Below, one piece after another: positions 1-7,776 of a DNA stretch of 7,776 nucleotides. The stretch spans positions 1-7,776 of the forward strand of contig CANJXD010000265.1 of NCBI GenBank assembly GCA_947478535.1. Reading direction: 5' to 3'. The DNA comes from Acetobacteraceae bacterium. Lineage in GTDB: Bacteria; Pseudomonadota; Alphaproteobacteria; Acetobacterales; Acetobacteraceae. The notes below the pieces were generated by a model, which had not been told where the DNA came from, did no database searches, and was given only the letters and a program-made list of their open reading frames with translations. Every line of letters begins with the position of its first letter. Positions within the stretch are counted from its first letter, which is position 1. A program made the translations under genes and the position numbers.

Positions 1-302
1 ATCGCGGCTTCCCGGGCGACGAGGGTGGCGAAATCCGGCTCCTCCTCGATCAGCTTGCCGGTGACGGCGCAGCCATAGGACAGGCCGCGGCCCTGCGCGA
101 TTTCCGCCAGCGGGCGATCCGGCGCGCTCTCGGGCGTGAAGATCTGCGCCGTCGCCGCGCGCGGGAGGAACGGCGTGAGAAGGGCGGGGGCGAGGCTCCG
201 TCGGCGGAGGTGCAGGCTCAGGCCGCTGCCACGGGCGTTGGCCGCGCTCCCCGCGTCGCGGCACCGCGGGCCAGCCCCTGGCGCAGCCGGTCCCGCCGCC
301 AT
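1..302 (-). CDS. Exported GH10-like glycoside hydrolase (endo-1,4-beta-xylanase type), N-terminal part, cut by window edge
   Basis: This minus-strand reading frame runs off the left edge after 100 codons. It contains a twin-arginine-like signal peptide (HLRRRSLAPALL, then a hydrophobic stretch and an ATA-Q cleavage-like site at about residues 31-53), so the product is probably exported. The mature part begins with PLAEIAQGRGLSYGCAV and continues EEEPDFATLVAREAA. This resembles the first strand and helix of GH10 xylanases, which cleave beta-1,4-xylan, but the catalytic glutamates lie outside the window, so the family call is tentative. The start is uncertain. The only conventional in-frame start found is ATG at 302, which lies inside the upstream ferritin-like gene (85-nt overlap) and gives an odd 30-residue Gly/Ala-rich lead before the arginines. 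CTG codons at 221 and 215 would give a normal signal peptide and almost no overlap. Either way the gene is probably translationally coupled to the ferritin-like gene. Confidence 0.55.
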   Translation of the reverse strand, partial: MAAGPAAPGAGPRCRDAGSAANARGSGLSLHLRRRSLAPALLTPFLPRAATAQIFTPESAPDRPLAEIAQGRGLSYGCAVTGKLIEEEPDFATLVAREAA

Positions 303-1084
303 TGCAGCAGCGCCCAGGCGGCCCGCGCCGCGAGCCCGGCCAGCCTGCCGCGCGGTTCCAGTCCGATCGACTTGAAGACCATCCCCATGCCCCGCTCGAT
401 ATGCCGGAACCGATAATAACCCATGGCGCCGCTCATATAGCCGGCGATGCAGCGGTCATGGGAATAGGGGATGGAAACATCCTCATTCCCGCAGTGGAAG
501 GCATAGGCGAGTTCATCATCCTCGCTTTCGCCGATCCTCCCGGCCGCCACCTTCAGCCGCCGGAGGAAGGAGAGGTTCTCCCGCGCGAGGTAGCGCTTCA
601 TGTGGTCGTAGAACAGCTTGAAGTGCCGGTATTCATCCGCCGCGATCAGGCGGCAGACCTGCTTCAGCACCGGCTCATCCGTCGCCTCCGCCAGCGCGGT
701 GTAGTAGCTGCTGGTCCCGGTCTCCACCATGCAGCGCGCGATCAGCTCCCCAGTGCGGGACCCGCGGATGGAGGCATCGGCGCGGATATCGATCTGGTAG
801 CCGGCGCGGTAGCGGGCGAAGGCCTCCTCGAAGCTCCAGCCGGGATCGGCCAGCATGCCCCAGCGGCCGAGCGCATCCCCATGCTGCGTCTCCTCCACCC
901 CCCAATGCTCGACGGCGGCCTGGAAGGCGGGGTCATCGGCAAAGACGCGGGTGAGATAGGTGACGTAGTCCGCCGCATTGCGCTCGACCATCGCCGCCGC
1001 CTTCACCAGCGGCACAACACCGGGGTCGAGCCGCGCCGGGTCGAAGCTGTCCCAGGCCACATCCTCGAAGTGCCAATGCTTCAT
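218..1084 (-). CDS. Ferritin-like di-iron domain protein
   Basis: The 288-residue product has the ligand pattern of a four-helix-bundle di-iron carboxylate protein. Counting from the ATG at 1084, Glu34 (MVERN), Glu65 and His68 (EETQH), Glu121 (MVETG), and Glu151 and His154 (DEYRH) form two ExxH motifs plus two single Glu. That is the set seen in ferritin-like oxidases and acyl-ACP desaturases. The first 165 residues or so make the bundle. A C-terminal extension of about 120 residues adds helices and an Arg/Ala-rich tail of unknown role. There is no signal peptide, so it is probably cytoplasmic. The substrate is unknown: iron oxidation, fatty-acyl oxidation and oxygen or peroxide handling are all possible. 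ATG at 1084 is chosen over the in-frame TTG at 1087; the Shine-Dalgarno sequence is weak (GGGGG about 9 nt upstream). The gene lies beyond the atp operon terminator, so it is likely a separate unit, with the GH10-like gene following it. Confidence 0.85.
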   Translation of the reverse strand: MKHWHFEDVAWDSFDPARLDPGVVPLVKAAAMVERNAADYVTYLTRVFADDPAFQAAVEHWGVEETQHGDALGRWGMLADPGWSFEEAFARYRAGYQIDIRADASIRGSRTGELIARCMVETGTSSYYTALAEATDEPVLKQVCRLIAADEYRHFKLFYDHMKRYLARENLSFLRRLKVAAGRIGESEDDELAYAFHCGNEDVSIPYSHDRCIAGYMSGAMGYYRFRHIERGMGMVFKSIGLEPRGRLAGLAARAAWALLQWRRDRLRQGLARGAATRGARPTPVAAA

Positions 1085-1096
1085 CAATCGATGCCC

Positions 1097-1152
1097 CCGG
1101 GCTGCCGCCCGGACCGGGGCGTGCCGCCCCTATCTTCGGCGCCAGGGCGCCG
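1097..1152 (-). repeat. Three consecutive inverted repeats in the leader of the ferritin-like gene
   Basis: Three perfect dyads follow one another between the atp terminator and the ferritin-like start. They are CCGGGC/GCCCGG (1097-1102 and 1107-1112), GGGGCG/CGCCCC (1116-1121 and 1125-1130) and CGGCGCC/GGCGCCG (1137-1143 and 1146-1152). A -35-like TTGAAT (minus strand, 1154-1159) lies just upstream of the third, and only a poor -10 (AAGATA) follows. The third dyad could therefore be an operator within a promoter and the other two RNA stems in the 5' leader. High GC content raises the chance rate of such dyads, so the role is unproven. Confidence 0.45.
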
Positions 1153-1165
1153 GATTCAAGCGTCC

Positions 1166-1209
1166 TGAAAACACGAAAGGCCGCCCCGCGCGGGCGGGGC
1201 GGCCTTTCG
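1166..1209 (-). terminator. Rho-independent terminator of the atp operon
   Basis: A perfect 16-bp stem (1174-1189 pairing with 1194-1209) closes a 4-nt loop. On the minus strand it is followed at once by TGTTTTC. It begins 19 nt after the atpC stop codon. Stem length, GC content and the T-rich tract on the minus-strand side make it a strong intrinsic terminator for the operon. The plus-strand side has only TTT inside the stem, so it is probably not a useful bidirectional terminator. Confidence 0.92.
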
Positions 1210-1228
1210 GAATAGGAAAGCGCCGAAA

Positions 1229-1642
1229 TCAGGCGGCTTCGGCGGCCGCGACCATGGCGCGGGCGGACAGCACCTTGGTCAGCGCCGCATCGGCCTTGTC
1301 CACCGTGCTGCCGGCGGGCACTTGGGCATAGGCGGCCTCGGCGGCAAGCAGGCGGGCTTCGGCGGCGGCCTTGGAAAGCTGGGCAACCGGCGTTGCTTCA
1401 TCGGCCAGCACCGTGCAGCGGTCCGGAGTCACCTCGGCAAAGCCGCCGGCGACGAACAGACGCTCCGTCACCTGGCCATTCTCGGTCACGGCGATGACGC
1501 CGCCCTTGAGGGTGACGATGACCGGCGAGTGGCCGGGCAGCACACCCATATCGCCCTCAGCCGCCGGCAGCACGGCCATGTCGACGGCGCGGCTCAGCAG
1601 GAGCTTTTCCGGGGAGACGAGTTCAAGCTGGAAGGTGGCCAT
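1229..1642 (-). CDS. atpC: F1-ATP synthase epsilon subunit
   Basis: The 137-residue protein is the epsilon subunit of the central stalk. It sits on gamma, contacts the c-ring and takes part in coupling. The N-terminal beta-sandwich domain (about residues 1-85) is recognisable by LELVSPEKLLLS, the GDMGVLPGHSP loop and the LFVAGGFAEV strand. Residues 88-137 form the Ala-rich helical hairpin. Length is normal for the family. In alphaproteobacteria the inhibitory role of this C-terminal hairpin is thought to be largely taken over by a separate zeta subunit, which is not in this window. ATG at 1642 is supported by GAGGA about 12 nt upstream. It is the last gene of the operon, 99 nt after atpD, and the terminator follows. 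Confidence 0.97.
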   Translation of the reverse strand: MATFQLELVSPEKLLLSRAVDMAVLPAAEGDMGVLPGHSPVIVTLKGGVIAVTENGQVTERLFVAGGFAEVTPDRCTVLADEATPVAQLSKAAAEARLLAAEAAYAQVPAGSTVDKADAALTKVLSARAMVAAAEAA

Positions 1643-1669
1643 GGGGGAACCCAGTCCTCAGTCATGAGA

Positions 1670-1689
1670 CCCGCCCGAAAGGGGGCGGG
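1670..1689 (-). repeat. Stem-loop 2 in the atpD-atpC intergenic mRNA
   Basis: CCCGCCC (1670-1676) and GGGCGGG (1683-1689) form a perfect 7-bp stem with a 6-nt loop. No T-run follows in the direction of atpC, so it does not look like a terminator. It lies about 10 nt upstream of the GAGGA ribosome-binding site of atpC, where it could affect RNA processing or translation. Confidence 0.5.
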
Positions 1690-1699
1690 CGTGGCGCCC

Positions 1700-1721
1700 G
1701 GTCCCGGCGAATGCCGGAACC
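1700..1721 (-). repeat. Stem-loop 1 in the atpD-atpC intergenic mRNA
   Basis: In the minus-strand transcript GGTTCCGGC and GCCGGGACC form a 9-bp stem with one G-U pair and a 4-nt loop. As plus-strand DNA it shows one mismatch. That mismatch becomes a wobble pair only in the atp transcript, which is a weak hint that the RNA form matters. It starts about 20 nt after the atpD stop codon. Confidence 0.5.
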
Positions 1722-1741
1722 AGGCGTTCAGTCACCCTGCC

Positions 1742-4070
<2,329 letters not shown>

Positions 4071-4107
4071 CCGCCGCTATCCCCTCGCTATTCCTGCGTG
4101 CCCAGGC

Positions 4108-5646
4108 TCAGCTGAAGGACTTGGCGAAGGCGTCGAGGAAAGCGACCAGCTTCGCCTCGACATCCTTCTTGATCTCGCGGTCCGTGCGGATCGAGGCGAC
4201 GATCTCCGGCGCGCGCGCCTTGATGTCCGACAGGAACTGACGCTCGAACTCGCCAACCTTGCTGATCGGCAGCGCATCGAGGTAGCCGCGCGTACCGGCG
4301 AACAGCGAGAGCACCTGTTCCTCGACCGGAACCGGCTTGTACTGCGGCTGCTTCAGCAGTTCCGTGAGGCGCGCGCCACGGGCGAGCAGGGCCTGCGTCG
4401 TCGAATCGAGGTCGGAGGCGAACTGCGCGAAGGCCGCCATTTCGCGGTACTGCGCCAGCTCCAGCTTGATCTTGCCGGCAACCTGCTTCATCGCCTTGAT
4501 CTGCGCGGCGGAGCCGACGCGAGAGACCGAGAGGCCGACGTTCACGGCGGGGCGGATGCCCTTGAAGAACAGTTCCGTCTCCAGGAAGATCTGCCCGTCC
4601 GTGATCGAGATCACGTTGGTCGGGATGTAGGCGGAGACGTCGCCGGCCTGCGTCTCGATGACCGGAAGCGCGGTCAGGGAGCCATTGCCGAAATCGTCGT
4701 TCATCTTGGCAGCGCGCTCGAGCAGGCGGCTGTGCAGGTAGAACACGTCGCCGGGATAGGCTTCGCGGCCCGGCGGGCGGCGCAGCAGCAGCGACATCTG
4801 GCGGTAGGAGACAGCCTGCTTGGACAGGTCGTCATAGAAGATGACCGCATGCATGCCGTTGTCGCGGAAGTATTCGCCCAGCGTGCACCCCGTGTAGGGC
4901 GCGAGGAACTGCATCGGCGCCGGGTCGGACGCCGTGGCGGCCACGATGATCGAGTATTCCAGCGCGCCGTTTTCTTCCAGCGTCTTGACGAGCTGGGCGA
5001 CGGTAGAACGCTTCTGGCCGACGGCGACGTAGATGCAGAACAGCTTCTTGCTGTCATCATCGCCAGCGGCGGCGTTGGACGCCTTCTGGTTGATGATGGT
5101 GTCGATGATCACGGCGGTCTTGCCGGTCTGGCGGTCACCGATGATCAGTTCGCGCTGGCCACGGCCGATCGGGATCAGGGCGTCGATCGCCTTGATGCCG
5201 GTCTGCATCGGCTCATGCACGGACTTGCGCGGAATGATGCCCGGCGCCTTCACTTCGACGCGCATGCGCGCGGTCGACTGGATCGGCCCCTTGCCGTCGA
5301 TCGGGTTGCCAAGCGCGTCAACGACGCGGCCCAGGAAGCCCTTGCCGACGCCGACGTCCACGATCTCACCGGTACGGGAGACGGTGTCGCCTTCCTTCAC
5401 GCCCTTGTCGTCACCGAAGATGACGACGCCGACATTGTCGGTCTCGAGGTTCAGGGCCATGCCCTTGATGCCGGCGCCGGGGAATTCCACCAGCTCACCG
5501 GCCATCACGTTCTGCAGGCCGAACACGCGGGCAATGCCGTCACCGACGGTCAGGACGGTGCCGACTTCGGCAACGTTCGCCTCGGCATCGAAGCCGGAGA
5601 TCTGAGCCTTCAGGATCTCCGAAATCTCGGCTGGACGGATCTCCAT
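4108..5646 (-). CDS. atpA: F1-ATP synthase alpha subunit
   Basis: The 512-residue regulatory subunit alternates with beta in the F1 head and binds nucleotide without turning it over. The Walker A motif GDRQTGKT is at residues 170-177. Gln211 (AVGQKRST) occupies the position held by the catalytic Glu in beta, as expected for alpha. The arginine finger Arg376 is in [11 protein letters not shown] (366-376), reaching the neighbouring catalytic site. The N-terminus [12 protein letters not shown] is the part that binds the delta subunit. A short hydrophilic stretch ([11 protein letters not shown], about 191-201) sits between the Walker A helix and the next strand. The start ATG lies one base after the atpH stop codon (TAA C ATG), with AAGGGGG (5656-5662) 9 nt upstream inside the end of atpH. 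Confidence 0.99.
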   Translation of the reverse strand: MEIRPAEISEILKAQISGFDAEANVAEVGTVLTVGDGIARVFGLQNVMAGELVEFPGAGIKGMALNLETDNVGVVIFGDDKGVKEGDTVSRTGEIVDVGVGKGFLGRVVDALGNPIDGKGPIQSTARMRVEVKAPGIIPRKSVHEPMQTGIKAIDALIPIGRGQRELIIGDRQTGKTAVIIDTIINQKASNAAAGDDDSKKLFCIYVAVGQKRSTVAQLVKTLEENGALEYSIIVAATASDPAPMQFLAPYTGCTLGEYFRDNGMHAVIFYDDLSKQAVSYRQMSLLLRRPPGREAYPGDVFYLHSRLLERAAKMNDDFGNGSLTALPVIETQAGDVSAYIPTNVISITDGQIFLETELFFKGIRPAVNVGLSVSRVGSAAQIKAMKQVAGKIKLELAQYREMAAFAQFASDLDSTTQALLARGARLTELLKQPQYKPVPVEEQVLSLFAGTRGYLDALPISKVGEFERQFLSDIKARAPEIVASIRTDREIKKDVEAKLVAFLDAFAKSFS

Positions 5647-5647
5647 G

Positions 5648-6253
5648 TTAAGCGGCCCCCTTCATGGCGTACTGCAGGCGCTGCAGCTTGGACTTGAGCG
5701 AATTGTCGTAAAGGCGAGAGCCGATGCGGATGACGAGACCACCAAGCAGGGTGGCATCGACGCTCTCGCGCAGCTGAACGCCCGAATAGCCGGCTTCCGT
5801 CAGGCGCGCCGTGATCTGCGCGCGCTGCGTATCCGACAGCGGGTGGGCGGTGGAAACCTGCGCGATCTGCTGGCCGCGGCGCGCCGCGAGCAGACCCCCG
5901 AAGGAAGCCGCCACTTCCGGCAGCCGAGACAGCCGCCGGTTGATGATGAGGACACCGATGAGGTTGCGCACCTCGGTGCCGATGCCGGCGCGTTCGAGCA
6001 CGGCGAAGGCGCCGCGCTTCTGTTCCGCACCGTCGTAGCGGGGATCGGCGACGAAGGACCGGAAGCCGGCATCGTCGCGCCACAGCGCGAAAAGCCGGTC
6101 GAGGTCGGCGGCGATGCGGTCCGCCGCGCCGGGCTCGGCCTGGCGCAGATCGTCCACGATACCGAGCAGCGCGAGCGCATAGCGCTCCGACAGCCCGGTG
6201 GGGTTCGGGGCCTGGGGCGAGGCCGAAGTTGCGTTGATCGCTGCGGAGGCCAA
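5648..6253 (-). CDS. atpH: F1-ATP synthase delta subunit (OSCP homologue)
   Basis: The delta subunit links the top of the F1 head to the peripheral stalk. The N-terminal helical domain begins with [14 protein letters not shown]. The C-terminal part has the family signature [15 protein letters not shown] and ends [14 protein letters not shown]. It is the first gene of the operon, with one base between its stop codon and atpA. The start is ambiguous because there is no ATG. TTG at 6253 gives 201 residues ([12 protein letters not shown]...), close to the usual family length plus a short Ala/Ser lead. GTG at 6298 gives 216 residues with an Arg-rich extension (RRRRSAQRQDRDQ) that would be unusual. 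CTG at 6307 is also in frame. TTG is preferred on family grounds. Its Shine-Dalgarno match (AGGA, 13 nt upstream) is weak, so the 5' end is less certain than the gene itself. Confidence 0.93.
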   Translation of the reverse strand: MASAAINATSASPQAPNPTGLSERYALALLGIVDDLRQAEPGAADRIAADLDRLFALWRDDAGFRSFVADPRYDGAEQKRGAFAVLERAGIGTEVRNLIGVLIINRRLSRLPEVAASFGGLLAARRGQQIAQVSTAHPLSDTQRAQITARLTEAGYSGVQLRESVDATLLGGLVIRIGSRLYDNSLKSKLQRLQYAMKGAA

Positions 6254-6346
6254 GGTCTGGTCCCGGTCCTGTCTCTGGGCAGAGCGTCTGCGGCGCACGC
6301 GTCTCAGGCAGGAAGGCGGCCCCTCCCCCCCTTTCGCGGCGGCGGC

Positions 6347-6375
6347 GCAATAGCATGCGTATTGCGGTGCGGCAA
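6347..6375 (-). promoter_or_regulatory. Candidate promoter of the atpHAGDC operon
   Basis: On the minus strand TTGCCG (6370-6375) is separated by exactly 17 nt from TATTGC (6347-6352). This is a reasonable sigma70-type pair, and the best I found in the divergent region. Transcription would start near 6340 and leave a leader of roughly 90 nt to the TTG start of atpH. The leader includes a G-rich run (GGGGGGGAGGGG, 6321-6332). This is prediction from consensus only. Confidence 0.5.
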
Positions 6376-6381
6376 CACGTC

Positions 6382-6402
6382 CTGTCGCATCCAGGGCGAC
6401 AG
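6382..6402. promoter_or_regulatory. Operator-like inverted repeat between atp operon and MFS gene
   Basis: CTGTCGC (6382-6388) and GCGACAG (6396-6402) are perfect 7-nt inverted arms around a 7-nt spacer. The site is 6 nt upstream of the predicted atp -35 box and 35 nt upstream of the transporter start codon. That is a typical location for a regulator of either or both divergent genes. A weak plus-strand promoter (TTGCGG at 6362, then 17 nt, then TCGCAT at 6385) would overlap it. No cognate regulator is in the window. Confidence 0.45.
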
Positions 6403-6437
6403 TTCACAGCAGGGGCGACCCGGCCCAGCATGGGGGA

Positions 6438-7661
6438 ATGCGGTTAACGGCCTCTGTCTTCCCGGGTTGGCATGTCGTGGCGGGGGCCTTCTGCCTCGCT
6501 TTTTTCGCCTGGGGGGCGGGCTTCTACGGCCCCGGCCTCTACATCGCGACGCTCTCGGAAAGCCGTGGCTGGCCAGTGTCCTGGCTTTCCACCGCCGTCA
6601 CCCTGCATTTCCTGGTCTCCGCGGGCCTGGTCGCGCATCTGCCGGACTGGCACCGCCGCTTCGGCATCGCCGCCGTCACCCGCACGGGAGTCCTGGCCTT
6701 CGCGGCCGGGCTTTTGGGTTGGGGATGGGCGACCGCCCCCTGGATGCTGGCACCGGCCGCTGGCCTCACGGGAATCGGCTGGGCGCTGTGCAGCGCGGCC
6801 GCCATCAACGCCATGCTGATCCCCTGGTTCGACCGCAACCGGCCGAAGGCGCTGGCCATGGCCTATAACGGCGCCAGCGTCGGCGGCATTGCCATGACGC
6901 CGCTCTGGGCCTGGCTCATCGCCGGACACGGATTCGGGGTGGCGAGCGCCGTGATCGCGGCGCTGATGCTGGCCGTGCTCTGGCCGCTGGCCGGGCTGGT
7001 GTTGGCCCGCCACCCCGCCGCCTTGGGCCTGCACGCGGATGGCGCGCCGCCACGCCCTCCCGCCCCTCCCGCACCCGCCCGAAGCCGTGGCGCCCTGCTG
7101 CGGGATGCGCGCTTTCGCGGCCTGTCCGCCGCCTTCGCCATCGGGCTGTTCGCCCAGATGGGGCTGGTCACGCATCTCGTCTCGCTGTTGGTGCCCGCCA
7201 TGGGGGTGCGCGGCGCCGGGCTGGCGATGAGCCTGGTGACGATCTTCGCCCTGCTCGGCCGCAGCCTCACCGCCTGGCTGCTGCCAGCCGGGGAGCGCCG
7301 GCGCCTGGCCGCCACCGCCACCTTCCTCTGCCAGGCCGCCGGCGGGGCGGTGCTGCTGCTGGCAGGCGGCGATATCGCCTGGCTGCTGCTGGGCTGCGCG
7401 CTGTTCGGCCTCGGCGTCGGCAACCTGCTGTCCCTGCCGCCGCTGATCGCCCAGGCCGAATTCCCCGCCGCCGAGGTCGGCCGCGTGGTGGCGCTGATGC
7501 AGGCGATCAACCAGGCGCTGTATGCCCTGGCGCCCGCCGCCTTCGGCCTGCTGCGGGATGGCGCTACCGCTGGCACCGCCATCGGCGTGGTGGTCGCGTT
7601 GCAGCTGCTGTCCGCCATGCTGGTGCTACGGGTGCCCAGGCCTTTGCCACCGGGTGTTTGA
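6438..7661 (+). CDS. Major facilitator superfamily (MFS) transporter
   Basis: The 407-residue membrane protein has about twelve hydrophobic segments in two groups of six. They lie roughly at residues 8-30, 47-68, 76-98, 100-122, 137-160, 165-190, 227-252, 258-282, 289-309, 312-340, 347-371 and 377-397. A Pro/Ala-rich, basic cytoplasmic loop (about 191-226) divides them. The N-terminus (GWHVVAGAF...GFYGPGLY) and the FDRNRPKALAMAYNGASVGG stretch at 131-150, a motif-A-like loop and following helix, resemble the monocarboxylate/OFA-like branch of the superfamily. The substrate cannot be told from sequence. ATG at 6438 is the only suitable in-frame start. GGGGGA directly abuts it with no spacer, so ribosome binding is atypical. 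The gene is divergent from the atp operon and followed 52 nt later by another plus-strand gene. Confidence 0.92.
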   Translation: MRLTASVFPGWHVVAGAFCLAFFAWGAGFYGPGLYIATLSESRGWPVSWLSTAVTLHFLVSAGLVAHLPDWHRRFGIAAVTRTGVLAFAAGLLGWGWATAPWMLAPAAGLTGIGWALCSAAAINAMLIPWFDRNRPKALAMAYNGASVGGIAMTPLWAWLIAGHGFGVASAVIAALMLAVLWPLAGLVLARHPAALGLHADGAPPRPPAPPAPARSRGALLRDARFRGLSAAFAIGLFAQMGLVTHLVSLLVPAMGVRGAGLAMSLVTIFALLGRSLTAWLLPAGERRRLAATATFLCQAAGGAVLLLAGGDIAWLLLGCALFGLGVGNLLSLPPLIAQAEFPAAEVGRVVALMQAINQALYALAPAAFGLLRDGATAGTAIGVVVALQLLSAMLVLRVPRPLPPGV

Positions 7662-7687
7662 CTGACCGATCGGTCAGCGCCTAGCCT
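7658..7687 (+). promoter_or_regulatory. Candidate promoter of the downstream exported-protein gene
   Basis: TTGACT (7658-7663, 5 of 6 consensus bases, overlapping the transporter stop codon) is followed after 18 nt by TAGCCT (7682-7687). The latter keeps the three most conserved -10 positions. Transcription would begin around 7694 and give a leader of about 20 nt to the ATG at 7714. The spacer is almost entirely filled by the 16-bp palindrome described separately. Confidence 0.5.
7662..7677. promoter_or_regulatory. Perfect 16-bp palindrome, TetR-type operator candidate
   Basis: CTGACCGATCGGTCAG is identical to its reverse complement. Its ACCGATCGGT core resembles operators bound by many TetR/AcrR-family repressors. 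It lies between the -35 and -10 elements of the predicted promoter for the gene at 7714, the classic position for repression by blocking polymerase. Sequence and position are direct observations; the regulator family is inference, and no regulator gene is visible here. Confidence 0.65.
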
Positions 7688-7703
7688 CCCACCGACTGCC
7701 ATC

Positions 7704-7710
7704 GGGGGAA
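7704..7710 (+). promoter_or_regulatory. Ribosome-binding site of the right-edge gene
   Basis: GGGGGAA with the G-run ending 5 nt before the ATG at 7714 is a well-placed Shine-Dalgarno sequence. It is the main support for that start codon, since only 21 codons of the gene are visible. Confidence 0.65.
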
Positions 7711-7713
7711 ACC

Positions 7714-7776
7714 ATGTCCAATCATCCTGGCCGCCGCGCCCTGCTGGCGGCCCTGCCCGCATTGGCCCTGCCCGGC
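7714..7776 (+). CDS. Exported protein of unknown function, N-terminal signal peptide only, cut by window edge
   Basis: Only 21 codons are in the window: MSNHPGRRALLAALPALAL and two more residues. The two arginines followed by a hydrophobic Leu/Ala stretch look like a Sec or twin-arginine signal peptide. The function cannot be read from this fragment. In Acetobacteraceae such N-termini are very common on tripartite tricarboxylate transporter substrate-binding (Bug) proteins, but many other exported proteins share them. It is probably transcribed from its own promoter, which contains the 16-bp palindrome, although read-through from the transporter gene 52 nt upstream is possible. Confidence 0.6.
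   Translation, partial: MSNHPGRRALLAALPALALPG

Noticed and set aside
1600..1665. A short upstream frame starting ATGACTGAGGAC that overlaps the atpC start out of frame.
   Set aside because: It has no convincing ribosome-binding site of its own, and such overlaps are common by chance; kept only as part of the atpD-atpC gap observation.
6321..6332. Possible G-quadruplex in the atp leader.
   Set aside because: Only three separable runs of three or more G are present, so a canonical four-run quadruplex cannot form here.
5610..6431. A 273-codon minus-strand frame overlapping atpH.
   Set aside because: It is out of frame with the clear delta subunit and is Arg/Pro-rich; the delta frame carries the family signature.
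5645..6868. A 407-codon plus-strand frame spanning atpH antisense, the divergent promoter region and part of the transporter gene.
   Set aside because: It has no family features and runs through an intergenic region and two real genes in other frames.

Overview
The window is high-GC DNA that looks like an alphaproteobacterium, most likely Acetobacteraceae (Roseomonas-like) by the style of the protein sequences. That placement is inference, because no 16S or marker alignment was possible. The core is a complete F1-ATP synthase operon on the minus strand, transcribed atpH-atpA-atpG-atpD-atpC (delta, alpha, gamma, beta, epsilon). No F0 genes flank it, which is the usual alphaproteobacterial arrangement with F0 at a separate locus. 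All catalytic and signature motifs are intact.

Left region (1-1087, minus strand). Downstream of atpC is a very strong intrinsic terminator (perfect 16-bp stem plus T-rich tail). It is followed by a separate gene for a ferritin-like di-iron protein with the full set of six carboxylate/histidine ligands, whose leader contains three consecutive perfect inverted repeats. This gene overlaps or abuts the start of a truncated gene running off the left edge. That gene encodes an exported protein with a twin-arginine-like signal peptide and what looks like the N-terminus of a GH10 endo-1,4-beta-xylanase-type enzyme.

Centre (1229-6253, minus strand). The five F1 genes are tightly spaced (1, 37, 16 and 99 nt gaps). 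The 99-nt atpD-atpC gap holds two stem-loops in the transcript. A plausible sigma70-type promoter lies upstream of atpH.

Right region (6254-7776, plus strand). A divergent intergenic region contains a perfect 7-7-7 inverted repeat between the atp promoter and a 12-helix major facilitator transporter gene. Just after the transporter stop codon is a perfect 16-bp palindrome of TetR-operator type, placed between recognisable -35 and -10 elements. These precede the start of a second exported protein that is cut by the right edge.

Most of the window is housekeeping. The items worth a second look are the TetR-like operator/promoter, the dyad in the divergent promoter region, the uncharacterised di-iron protein with its structured leader, and the unusual start of the GH10-like gene. 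I saw no mobile element, CRISPR array, tRNA, rRNA or defence system. No gene-free stretch exceeds 300 bases.
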